This document shows positions 1 to 11,189 of a stretch of DNA of 64,000 nt, one piece after another; the stretch's first letter is position 1; every line of letters starts with the position of its first letter. Source of the stretch: Lineus longissimus (taxonomy: Eukaryota; Nemertea; Pilidiophora; Heteronemertea; Lineidae); the NCBI RefSeq assembly GCF_910592395.1, contig NC_088317.1, forward strand, positions 15,626,001-15,690,000, read 5' to 3'. The notes under the pieces were generated by a model. It was not told the origin of the DNA and ran no database searches. It saw only the letters and a list, made by a program, of their open reading frames with translations. Both the position numbers and the translations under genes were made by a program.

Positions 1-284
1 ACAGGAAAGCTAACTTTGTGTTCCTTGACAAGAAATGTAAAAGACGAAATTCATTAATCTTCATTAAGAGCAATCAAGATTTCTACTCTTCTTTCCAGTT
101 GATTCATTTTCCAGTGATAATAATGAATAGAGGAACACAGTCAACATCAGTTGGCCAGAAGATAAGTGAGAAGCTGCTTTGTTTTCGATTGCGAGGCAAA
201 GTTTTGTTTTGTTGCTCTGTGGTCTGTGGTCTGTATTCACCATGGTACTAGCCTAGAGTCACCTTGTCAAAGCCAAGTTTAAGT

Positions 285-576
285 CGAATTGCCTATTGCC
301 AGAGCTGTAAACTGCTCATTCGGCCAGAGCTTATCCGGTTTCCATAGAATTAAGCCAAAAGGAAAATTACTCCCCCTGAATAGGATGCTGGTCTATCGCA
401 TGTAACTTCCCTGAGGGAAGCTTCTAACCATTTACTCCTGGGTGGAGAGAAGCAAGTAGGTTTACAGGCCTTTCCGAAGGGCACAAGGATGAGGCAGTGC
501 TGATTAGTCCGACTGTCGCTCCTACGACCTCCTGGTTATAAGCCTGGTGCTCTTACCACTATGCCACTGATCTCCC
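285..576 (-). mobile_element. tRNA-derived SINE (family 1), diverged copy
   Basis: On the minus strand the head (576 downwards) reads as a tRNA-like A box, TGGCATAGTGG, then an anticodon-like stretch and a degenerate B box. The body contains an ACCCAGGAGTAAATGG block near 441 and a GCGATAGACCAGCATCC block near 390. Both blocks recur in the copy at 31376, and the 3' part (ATAAGCTCTGGCCGAATGAG) recurs at 60205. No clear target-site duplication was found. Confidence 0.72.
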
Positions 577-1569
577 AAAGCACAGTGGTCATAACAAATG
601 CGTGGGAGCAAAAGTCACCTTATCAGCTTACAAAGTCAGAATATTGAACAAACGCTTGACTTGGACAAAGACCAGAACTCAGCCCATGTAGTCTGGTTAC
701 AAATCTCAAAGGACGGTAGCCAATATCAGAGTAGGAGGTCTCTCGAGTCCCATACAATTAATAACGAGCTCTGGAAAGACACTACCAGGAAACAAATTAC
801 CTGGTTCAGAGGAAGGTAGAACAATATGTTCATTTGGGAAGACATTGAAAGAGAAATCGATGCACAGTTTCATTGTAGAGACATTGTCGGAAAAGCAGTA
901 GTCTTCTACTCTGTTTACTCTTGGCTATTGAAATCATTCTCCAATGTGTATAATACCATTAGAACTTTGGCACGAGTTTTGGTTAAGTGGCCTAGAGACT
1001 TCATCTTGAACCAGTATGTGGAGTCTCAAGCTATTAACTACGTGAATGGGGCCTCTCTGTTTTGCCCAACAAAGTCATCAGGCACAGGGAACCTCAGAGT
1101 TGAACTCATATCTCCTGTTTGTGCGCCTGACACTCTAACCCCCATATCACTGGTCTCCCCTTCCAAAACACTGACTTACTCATGTTGATATCCCTGCGAC
1201 TGCATCGTGCTAGTGCCACTAACAATTACTAGTGACACTACTTATGGATAATGCGGCGATGGTCATAACATGCACTGCTCCTGCCGGCATACTGATCAGG
1301 GATGATGAGGTCATAAAGCAGACATGGAGTATAAGTCGGTGTCGCCCGAGTGGATTTATCGACTGGTCTCGCCTGCATGTTCGAAATAGTACTTTGAGGT
1401 GTGAAATGGAACCAGACAAGCATGTGAGCTCAAACTTACTTACTTAATTAGTTGTCTTTGTGCCTAGAGGGCACATAGGCTTCAATATTCGGTCTCCACC
1501 TTGTTCGGTTGGCAGCCTGTCTGTGGAAGTTTCCCCAGGTCAGACGGAGCTGTTCCCTCAACCAAGCTG

Positions 1570-2200
1570 TCTATTGACCATGTTTACTGAAAATTTGCGC
1601 AACTCAGCCCAAGTTATCAGAAGCAGATTACTGAGTTACAATTCCATTTGTCTGGTGAGGCTGACAGAAGATTGGAGGCACTCATGCGCAGGGCCGATTA
1701 CAAGATTTCTTAAGAAAGGACAGACTTTGGACATTGTCAAGTCTGGCTGTAACTCAGAGCAAACTACATTGTGATGTGATCATCCTCCCCAGTGCAGTGA
1801 TGGTTGTGTTAACCATGACCTGTGAGCTGTTCAGTCCCAAGTTATCGAAGAGAGATTACAAAGCTACCATCCCACTTTTGGGGTCGGGGCTAATGGCGAT
1901 TGGAAGCATTCATGCACAGGACTGATTACAAGTCTTCCTGAGAAATGACAGAAACCCTATGGACAATGTCAAGTTTGGCTGTAACTCACAGCAAACTAGT
2001 TACTTGATGATGTGATCATCTTCCCCAGTGCAGTGATGGCTGCATTGACCATGATCTGTTCAGTCCGAATTATCAGAGAGAGATTATGAAGTTGCCGTTC
2101 AGTTCGGCTGACAGAAGATTAGAGCACTCATGCGCAAGGCTGATTAGTTGAGCAAGGACAGAAATGCCATGACAATGTCAGCTTATCTGGGTGACATCTT
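1570..2200. repeat. ~230-bp tandem repeat, three diverged copies
   Basis: A marker block (gacaatgtcaagtytggctgtaactca) recurs at about 1731, 1963 and, weakly, 2171. A second (ctgacagaagattrgag) and a third (gtgatcatcytccccagtgc) recur with the same spacing. Copies differ by many substitutions. Confidence 0.75.
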
Positions 2201-2954
2201 AAACTACATGGTGCTGCATCGTAACAACATCATCTCAGATAACAAGACAGAGGTGTCGTGATGCACCAGCCTTTGGACAAGCAGCAGCACAAAACCAGTC
2301 TCTAAATCAACGACACATTTCATATCGACACGATGCATTTTTGAGATGTTGAGTCTGACACCCGCGGTCGGCTGAGAAATGACCCATCAAGCATTTAATT
2401 GACTTTCCCTGTTGCCTATTCATCAGATATTGTTGTAAATGGGAGATGACAATATAAATGAGTGTGTAGCAGTTTCTGGAATATTTCAGTATCAAATATT
2501 CTACATGAAATGACTTCTCAATTATTCTGACTTGTTATTTTAACATTAAACAGTAATGGTATGTTTGAGATTGTTGGAGCCCCTGAGCTCTGGTCCAGCG
2601 AGAATTTCAAATACTGAAATATAGTGTATTGCAGTATACAAGTGAACTGACTATGAAATTGTTGAATGAAAATTGACACCTCTTCTTACGTCTGCTATCA
2701 TGGCTATGGCATTCTGTATTCTGCTGCTGTGACAATATGTTACCTTATTCCCTCAGATCTAGCCCACATTAACGCCTGTGTACAGTGATCAAGTTAATGC
2801 GTTGTTAATACATCCCACCATGTACACAGACAAGTTGCCGCATCTGAATTATTCCGTCGGCAGAATCTATTGGGACGTTACCACGGATTGTCATAAGCTA
2901 AGAAACGCTCGTGTAATGCCTAAATAGAATTGCGCTGACGAGCTACGGGATAAA

Positions 2955-3550
2955 ATGAAATCAATTCTAGGACGGCTCCTCATGTGATGGCTATGTTAGG
3001 CATCCTTTCCTAAGAATTCTCAGTAATGCGGGATTTACAGTCGGCAAAATTTGGTGAATACACAAAAAGTACATGGTATTTTGGAAGGGATCTTGGAATC
3101 CATTCTTGGACAGCTTCTTGTGTGATGGTTAGGAGAGGTGTCCTTTCCAAAGTACTGTCAGTTTGGATTTTCAGTTAGTCGAATGTGGTGGATAAACAAA
3201 AAATACAACACATTGATGGTGTCAATGTATTTTGGATGGAATCTTGGAGTCAGTTTTGGGACAGCTTCCTGTGGGATGACTATGTAAGGTGTCCCCTCCT
3301 AAGAATTTTCCGCTAGGATTTTCAGTTTTGGGAGGAATATTGTTGTCAATTCTTGGACAACTTCTTGTGTGACAACTTCTTATGCATGTCAGATGCCCTT
3401 TCCCAAGAGTTTTCGCTGGATTTTAAGTTCGTCAAATCCTGTGTAACACAAATTATAACATCTTTGAGGTGTCAATGTGTAATTTTGGATACTTCTGGAA
3501 GGACTCTTGTAATTTCAACCCTTGCTTGACTTCTTGTGGTACGCTATTCA
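2955..3550. repeat. Degenerate tandem repeat, ~95-175 bp spacing
   Basis: The block cttggacagcttcttgtgtgatg recurs in varied form near 2967, 3102, 3256, 3350 and 3525. It is followed each time by a gtgtcctttcctaagaattttc-like block. Spacing is irregular, so this is an old array. Confidence 0.65.
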
Positions 3551-6215
3551 AAATTCTCACAAGAGTTACTTGGACATGTTGGATTTGATTGGGTGTCACT
3601 TAATTTTCACATTTCTAAGCCTTTGGGAATTCGAATGAATCTGCTTAAGAAGTTGGACGATTCATTTTCCAATTGAACTAGTATCTTGGGAGTCTAAATA
3701 TCTACTATAACATGCTGGATATTCTTGCTGTTGCCAAAATCTTTCTTGGTTGTCTCCTTGGATTAGATTTGCCCAATTTAGCATCTGGGTTCTGAACACT
3801 AAAATGTGATCAGTCTTGATCGAAATTAGAAGGTTTCTGGTGCATATTGAGTCTGGTGTCTTTACTTGAAGTTGCATTTGATTTGCTAGTAGTTGTAAAT
3901 GTTCTGCCTTGAATACAAAAGATCAGATAACAATTTACGGTCAGCTGGTAAACTAATTCTCCAGGGTGCTGTTGGACATAATCTTTCAGACTTTCAGGAC
4001 ATGCATTGTGTCATGGGGATCACAACTACTAGCTAAACATCATTTCTCTCGATATGTTCTGGTATAGCGGAGGCTGACATCAGCAGCTGCAGCTCCTTAT
4101 CTCAGAAGTTGCTCCAGTGGACATTGTTCCTCCTATTCAGATACCACAACATTGAGCTGTTGTCATTTCCTGAACATTGTCGGACAAGATATCACAATTG
4201 GGCAGGCATCAAGTCCCTAAATCATTATTGACAGAGTGAGGTTTTTTAATCATTGTTTGGACATTCTTACATTGTTTTGTCTACTGCCTGCATGGGTCCC
4301 ACCCTGTTGGACGATATTCTCCTGTTCCAACACTGCATGGAGTTGTTGACATTTTCTGAATGATATTGGACCTGTCAGCCCAGTGTCGCTTTGCCTATTG
4401 ACACAAAGGGAGTTTACTTCAGGATTCTGAGTGCAACTATCTATCGTATTCGAGTTCATTGAAATAACAGCTGTTCTGACGACTGTTTTACAAGAATCAC
4501 CTGGATGTCTGTCTAGTCCTTAGTTTGATTTAACCGATTTGTGGATGTGAAAGCTACAATTAATGAAAATTGAACTACATGTACTAACAAATTGTGTATA
4601 ACCGGGAATAAAATGTTCTGCATGACGCGTTGCGATCATGCAGATACCACATTTGTTTACTTGGAATACGTTTAGCGGCAAGAATCTTTCCTTCTTTGAG
4701 TTTGGTGGTGGTGTTGTTCATATTGAAGGAATCAACTCGTCGACTACACTACTGGTATTCAGATGCTGTGTTAATGCATGTTAGCTTGAGTTTCCATGGA
4801 ATATTTGGCAAACAGTGGCTATGATTGTTTGTGTTATCGGACATATAGACTGGATGATGCCACTTGTATTCTGATGCAGTGTTGATCATGGTACCCATGG
4901 AACACTTTGTTGACTTTGGCTATGCACTGGTGTGGGCGACACATCGAATGAGACAACCTGTCAGCCACATGATATTAGTTGTATTCAGATGCTGTTGTTG
5001 ACACCCATGGAATACTTCTTTGACACTGGCTGTGTTTGACTGTCTTGTGATGCTGTATAACTATTGTGAGTTGGACAAGTCGTCACAGGCGGAACGATCC
5101 TTGGTCGATTGTTGCTGACATTTAGCTGTGGTGTTCACATCGAAAGAGGCAACTTGTTGTTACACGCAATACCACCATTGTATGCTATTTTGACACCATA
5201 TGACTTGTATAAGTTCCACCAGGGCAGACAGTACCGTCTCACTTAAAACTCTTGTCTGACTCTGGCTAACGTTTGGCTGTGCTAGCTCACATAAACAAAG
5301 CAACTTTGTTCTTGCAAGCAATATCAGCCATGGATGCTGTGTTGATACTGTTTGACTGATGCGAGTTGGACCTCGGCTTTGATGGAATACTCTCTATGTG
5401 TTTTCATTTACCAAATTATGGGTCTTGGAATACTGTCGCAGAGTCCACTTGGAATACCATACATTACATCACTTCACTTGGACATGTAGGACAAGTTTAA
5501 GTTGGACTTAATGGTAAAGTGTCATTTAAATGTGGACGCATTGCTTTTTGTGTGACTTGTGTCCATTCAGATGGAATACTTAGTTTTGCATTTCTGGACT
5601 AAATTCTGCAGGTAGTTTCCCTCCTGATGTCGTGCGGTAGGATGGGTTAGGTTATTGACCCAGGCCCTTAGTTGTTGTCTAGTGATATCAGTGCTTTTGT
5701 GTCCTATGCAACATTGATACGCTTTGATCATCTATGCAGTTGGATAAGTAATTTTCTCAAGGATGCAAACGCTGGATATATGATTATTAAGAGAAAGGTC
5801 CTTTCGATTCTATGCAAGTTTGTGTGTGTGAATGATGTAGTGATGATGCGATTTGGATGGATTTACCCAAATAATCAGAGACGCTTGTACAATTACGGTG
5901 ACTGTAACTATGATTGCTGGGTAAGTCAAACACTGTTTTGAACCAAATTATCACTAAGAGCTTCCCAATAAGCGGCACAACTTTTGCTAGGGTATGCATC
6001 AAAAAGGTATGTCATGTCAAAATGACATCAAAATTGGCATCATGTCTGATATTTGACGTAATTTTGCTATATTACTTTTCTGAACACATACCCTGGTGTA
6101 AATCAGCACCACCTTTTGTGCTGTCAGTGCTCTTTTGCTAGGGAACCTCAAATCCAAGGGGGGTTGATTTATTTCACGAAAGAAAAAGGCAAACGTTTTG
6201 TGGTTTACAGTTTTT
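3551..6215. other. No gene seen; faint repeat texture
   Basis: The stretch 4630-5600 repeats short blocks such as attcagatgctgtgttga, acccatggaatac and gacactggctgtgtttg at irregular spacing, suggesting a decayed array. A donor-like gtaagtc follows a frame ending YNYGDCNYDCW at 5917, but no acceptor or homology supports an exon. Confidence 0.5.
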
Positions 6216-6219
6216 GAAC

Positions 6220-6915
6220 ATTAGTCAAGTTGACAGCAAATGAATGGTTTGGCACTGTTGGGATTTTAGTGTTTGCTCATCAGCAGTTTTTGTTCAAATC
6301 CGTTGGGTCGGTTATTGGAATTGATGAGCCTGCATGCCATGCTGCCAATTTATATAATTGATGCCTGTTTGAATGAAACTCATTGACTGTATCAGTGCTT
6401 ACTCCGGTAGACAAGATAAAGTTAGGCGAAGCTGCCAATAGGGTTCTCTCCCATCTCGCAGCACGTCGGAACCATTTGCGTTCGTAGGAGAAATATATTT
6501 AGTGCCGACTCAAAGATGACCGAGTGCCCTCATTGTGCATATAAGTCACCATAAAGATGACCAATTCAACCCCCTGCTCCTGCCTATAGTCCCTCTTTAA
6601 CACTGCTAAGTCTTCGGGAGCTTTCGTCTGCTGATAGTGAAAGTTTGCTGTTAGGCTGGAGATGACAAAGATGATGCTACTCATCTCAGGTACATTTCCA
6701 GTTGATCACTCTTTGTAATATGGCAAAGGACGACTACTGACTTAAGAGCTCAAGCACAAGTAGAAACTCTTTAAGTTGATTTAATGCCAAATAAAAAGCA
6801 TTGCACTTTTGGGATTTTTGTTTGCTCATTATTTTTGTTCTAATCCATCGGGACGATTTACTGGAATGGATGAGCCAGCACGAACGCGCCAATTTATATT
6901 ATTGACGCCAAGTTT
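6220..6915. repeat. Diverged direct duplication (6220-6370 and 6770-6915)
   Basis: Both arms contain, in order, gggatttt.gtgtttgctcat, tttttgttc.aatcc, gtcgg.ttactggaat, gatgagcc.gca and gccaatttatat.attga. About 400 bp of unrelated sequence separates them. Confidence 0.65.
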
Positions 6916-7838
6916 CCTGCAGTTTAGAGGAAGAAATTTATGATTACATTGTTTACTCTTCATTGCTCTGACGTCTTTAGTTTTAGTGGTTAGAATTAGA
7001 ATTTTCCATCATTTCTGTACTGTGCACTTGAGTAAAGTGACTTGTTCAAGTTTACAACACCCGAAGCTTTGATTACAACCAGCCAAATCTGTACTTATTG
7101 TCTAAAATGAGAGATATCTGACCATATCCTACTGTTCTCCTAGGGAGGCTATGTATGTGAGGCTACATTGTCATCACCTAAAATAGCGATTAGGCACATA
7201 CATCCATTTTCATGGTGTAGTTGTATTATTTTGATAAAGACCTGCTGATAATAGTGGGATGCATTGCAATTTGCTTTCATTAGATAATAGATAAACAAAT
7301 AGATACGGCAAGCACAAAAGTTGTTGTTAACACTTTTCGGTCCCGGGACAACATCCTGGTTTCAAAGATTGAGGAAGATTGATAGGAGTACTACTCCCCC
7401 TTGTCTCAATGTTATATTTCTGCTTCGAGAATAAAACCACTGATCTTCCACTAACTATCAATTTGCAATATTGGTCAATTAAGTTCAAACTAAGTGCCTC
7501 CCATTGTGATACCCATAATCCACGGATGAACTTGAGAGCAGTCCTAGGCAAGATGTATCCAATGAAATGCAGCGTCTGCACTTTAGGAATAACGGACGAT
7601 CAATAATAATATCGTATTAGAATGTCTCCTGAAAGTGAACACCACTTGCAGATATCATTTTTGGTCAACTAGTCAATTTGTGTAATGAGATTGCGATATG
7701 GGGGTGTTATTCCCTTGACTGGGACGTTTTTTAGCGAATTCGTACGCATAATATCTGCACTACGGCATTGTGTATGACTGCATTTCTATTTTCCTGGACC
7801 ACCGTTAATTACGAATGGCATACCCCTTTAACATGTTT
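6916..7838. other. No gene seen
   Basis: AT-rich unique sequence. The 3' part (7741-7835) is one half of a dispersed pair with 24432-24525 (listed separately). Confidence 0.5.
7741..7835 (+). repeat. Dispersed repeat, copy 1 of 2
   Basis: Shares GCATAATA.CTGCACTAC.GC, then ACCACCGTTAA and AATGGCATACCCCTTTAA, in order with 24432-24525 on the same strand. The family is not recognised. Confidence 0.55.
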
Positions 7839-7884
7839 AACACTGCTGGCTTCCATGCAATAGGGCCTGGGTTCAATCCCAGGG
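7838..7884 (+). mobile_element. tRNA T-arm-like sequence beside a MITE
   Basis: CCTGG GTTCAATC CCAGG (about 7867-7884) is a perfect 5-bp stem with an 8-nt loop carrying a GGTTCAATCCC B box, as in a tRNA T-arm. Its 3' half overlaps the left end of the element at 7879. It may be the end of a SINE into which the element inserted, or a coincidence of palindromes. Confidence 0.4.
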
Positions 7885-8310
7885 CTGAGTTGTTCAATAC
7901 AACAACGTCAGCTTTAACGGAGATGTTCAGTCTTAACGTGAACATTTTAATAGGTTTAACTGAAAGAGAACGGAGATGTTAAGTCTTAACAGGAACATTT
8001 TAATGGGTTTAACTGAAAGAGAACGGAGATGTTAAGTCTTAACGTGAACATTTTAATGGGTTTAACTGAAAGAGAAAGGAGATGTTAAGTCTTAACGTGA
8101 ACATTTTAATGGGTTTAACTGAAAGAGAACGGAGATGTTAAATCTTTACGTGAACATTTTAATGGGTTTAACTGAAAGAGAACGGAGATGTTCAGTCTTA
8201 ACGTGAACATTTTAATGGGTTTAACTGAAAGAGAACGGAGATGTTCAGTCTTAACGTGAACAATGGGTTTAACTGAAAGAGATAACGTCTTTTGAACAAC
8301 CAGGCCCTGG
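7879..8310. mobile_element. MITE-like element with internal minisatellite
   Basis: The left end reads CCAGGGCTGAGTTGTTCAA. The right end, reverse-complemented, reads CCAGGGCCTGGTTGTTCAA. These are terminal inverted repeats of about 19-20 bp with 1-2 differences. An AACGTC block follows each end. Nearly all of the 432-bp interior is a 53-bp tandem repeat. No transposase is present. The superfamily is not assigned. Confidence 0.72.
7918..8281. repeat. 53-bp minisatellite, seven copies
   Basis: Units start at 7918, 7971, 8024, 8077, 8130, 8183 and 8236, each beginning c/aggagatgtt.agtcttaac. Copies are about 95% alike by eye. The last has a 9-bp deletion. The array fills the MITE at 7879-8310. 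Confidence 0.9.
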
Positions 8311-8949
8311 AGAACTCAGAATCGTACATCTGAATGAACCAGTTTTCGCTTTTGACTAAAATTCTTAAAAGACCTTTAGGGGAAATTCACCGGCCATGCT
8401 TGTCCTGCATTGTGTTGGGTCATGTGGAGTAGTTGATCAACCTTTCCATTTCACATCTTTCAGGATATTAATAATGTCGAACATCGCCCCACTACGGTTT
8501 AACATGTCGAAATGTTTTCTATCCAGTATTGATAAAATCGGAAGGCCACTTGCGTGGTCGATCAGACGTTGAGAATTAATAAGTCCGATTTATTTATTCA
8601 TTTTCCTCAGTATTGGTGATCTGTGATGCTTGGATGAGGGTGGGCCTGTTTTTTTGGAATCGATCATAAATAAACAGTCCATAGGGTGTCCTTAATAGAG
8701 AGGTTCTCTGTATTTGCCCTTGTGACCGCTATGCTACGGTTGACTTTATCACCTACAGTTCGGCCCATTAGATCTAATGCCAAGTTACGTCAATGCCAAC
8801 GTTTATAGTTGAACCAGCGGGCCCTGCACTAAAAGTTCAGTTGCCCTCGCAATTACTCTCAAGCTGTCAAAATCATTGGATTCTGGATTAGCTACAGTGG
8901 ATACTGCTCTCAACCAAAAAGAACAAGCGGAATAACTGACACATTGTCA
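8311..8949. other. No gene seen
   Basis: Unique AT-rich sequence apart from a short fragment at 8680-8715 (GGTGTCCTTAATAGAGAGGTTC) that matches the inverted repeat of the pogo-like MITEs at 12811 and 15084. Confidence 0.5.
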
Positions 8950-9489
8950 GTGGATAAGATATGGATTTGTCTCTTTGATATGAGGTTAGGGTAGGGGATT
9001 TGGGATGTGGCATATTCAATTCGGATAGTCTTTGTCACTGTTTCAAGCTGACGCCCCTGACCCTCATTGATTGTACTCTGTGACATGAGGTTAGAGCAGG
9101 GGCTTTGGGATGTGGCATATTCAATTTGGATGGTCATTGTCACTGTTTCAAGCTAAGGCCTATGACCCTCAATGATTTGCCTCTGTGACATGAGGTTAGG
9201 GAAGGGCATTTGAGATGTGGCATATTCAATTCCAATGTCATACAACGTAGTGAGTGACAAGGTTTGAGGCCCTTGATCCTCAAGGATTGGTCTGTGTGAC
9301 ATAAGGTTAGAGCAGGGGATTTGAGATGTGACGTATTCAATTTGGAGATACTAGTGAGTTTGAAGGTCTGGGGTCCCTGACCCTCAGGGACTTGCCTCTG
9401 AAACACGAGGTTAGAGCAGGAGATCTGGGTCGGTGATTCAGATCTGATTGTCGTAGTGTCAGTTTCAAGCTGAGGCCCCTGACCCTTAA
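8950..9489. repeat. ~105-bp tandem repeat, five copies
   Basis: The block tgaggttagagcaggggatttg recurs at 8981, 9086, 9191, 9302 and ~9406. The block gaggcccctgaccctcaatga and the block atgtggcatattcaattyggat recur between. Two overlapping minus-strand frames (8910-9143 and 9140-9406) are products of the array. It ends exactly at the TAA duplication of the next MITE. Confidence 0.85.
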
Positions 9490-9860
9490 TGCAAGTATCA
9501 ATTCATGTCTTGTACCCCCCCCCCCTCCTCAAGGGTACGACACCTTATCACCCTATAACGACATCTTAAGACTCAAGCATCACCCTTTTTTCACCAATGC
9601 TACTTTTTCTTTCGTCAAGACATCACCATCAACAATATATCAGTTATCACCATCATATAAAGTAACCGGACTAATTTTACTGGGTAAGGCTGTATGTTCG
9701 ACAAGACATCGACACATTAGCATCCTTATTCTTTCCAGCTTCGCCAAATTTTCACTAAAGGAAAAATGAATACTACTCAAGCATCGGCAAAGATTAGTGG
9801 TGATAGCTTAACTACCCTTGAGGAGGGGGGGGGGGTACAAGAAACGAATTGATACTTGCA
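9490..9860. mobile_element. 371-bp MITE with TAA target duplication (PIF/Harbinger-like)
   Basis: The inverted repeats begin TGCAAGTATCAATTC and extend about 46 bp with two mismatches, through an 11-nt C run (9525-9535) and TCCTCAAGGGTA. The right copy has an 11-nt G run. TAA flanks both ends (9487-9489 and 9861-9863), the TWA duplication typical of PIF/Harbinger. There is no coding content. Confidence 0.85.
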
Positions 9861-11189
9861 TAAGCATCATCAACCTATACTATTTTTCAATCTATTTTTC
9901 TAACACATACTTCTCAAAGGCAAGCCAAGCCTCTCTAGAAATGATTTGGAGAAGTATTTCCCTCAATTTGTTTACCTGTTACAAGCATGGTCAGGTTTTA
10001 GCATGTCACAAGTTACGCCCCATTGATCAAATTGGAAGCAAGGCGATGTTCCTCACTATCATGACTATGAGGATCATTTTATGATGGGTATTTGTAGGAA
10101 AGAGGATATTGCCCCTCGTGTTTATTTTTAGTTATGGGTATTCATTGTAATTGATATCTGAAGGTTTGCATGATCATGATAGTTTTAGGATGTATCGATT
10201 TTTATACCCCAGAGAAATTTGGTAATGAGCATGTGGTTATGTGTTTGGGCTTAAACTAACAATTATGAGTTAGGCTAACGATCACTTCTTTTGACTCTTT
10301 GAACATGTTGCAGCTGAATCTTTTACCTTACAAACCGTTTAACACCAGTTTCTACTTTCATCTCTTCAAAATGACATTCAAATGGGTACTGATCAGAAAT
10401 GCTCAGGTTGTAGCACTGACTGAGCATCTCTGAGGTCTACAGGTGCACTGGACAATGCTGAAAGGTTTCAGTGAGGATAGACCGGGGTTTGAGTTCTAAG
10501 TTGGATGATGACCTCTGCAATAGTTGATATTTAGTAGATACATTTTACTATATAGCCGTTAGCTGGCCTTTTGGTCACGGGCAGGGGTTAGGGTTTGGCA
10601 AAACACCTCATTTCTCTGTCAGTCGGAAGACTTGCCAAAATCTGCATGAAAAACTTGTTATTGGTAACCTTCGTGGGGCTTTTGCCCCTGCCCCCTCACT
10701 TGAGCTACACCCCTGCTTTAACTTTTGGATCTTCTTTAAAATTTGTTTATATTGTGATTATCTTCATTGCTGTCATGTTACCTGCCGTCTTTTCACACAC
10801 AAATCCTTTTGTAAAGGATTGTTGTTTACAGCAAAAGGATGTACTGGTTTCGCTAAAACTAATTCGTGTTCCTTTCCTATCTTTCTAGGTAAGTTCGCCA
10901 ACAACTTCTTTTAAGAGTAAGGTAGGATGACTGTGTTGTAAGGTAGGGTGACAATGATTTAATAGATAGATTGATTACTACGAATTGGCTGCTAGTGGGC
11001 CATTTTGAAAAAGATGCCTTCTTAGTTCCTGTTTTTATCTACCATCTACGCAAAGGGCACTACCTGTTTTTATCTACCATCTACGCAAAGGGCACTACCG
11101 ACTCAGAAAACACCTTAACAGAATAGGCTCACGAGACTCTGCTCAATGAAAATGTAGAGATGGAGACCAGATTCTAGCTTCGTGCTTCA
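9861..11189. other. No gene seen apart from SINE body at 10375
   Basis: AT-rich. A 29-bp block (cctgtttttatctaccatctacgcaaagg...) is directly duplicated at about 11029 and 11062. A frame at 10595 starts from TTG and has no support. Confidence 0.45.
10375..10552 (+). mobile_element. SINE-like element (family 2), head missing
   Basis: Shares an ordered series of blocks with 13500-13660: GGGTACTGATCAGAAATGCT, TTGTAGCACTG, TGAGGTCTAC, TGAAAGGTTTCAG, AGACCGGGGTT and GGATGATGACCT. Only the body is present. The other copy retains a tRNA T-arm-like end. Confidence 0.62.

Noticed and set aside
541-576. Functional tRNA gene
   Set aside because: The B box is degenerate and the acceptor stem does not pair. 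It is the head of a SINE.
5820-5917. Exon-like frame ending YNYGDCNYDCW before gtaagtc
   Set aside because: No convincing acceptor or protein similarity. It lies in a degenerate repeat region.
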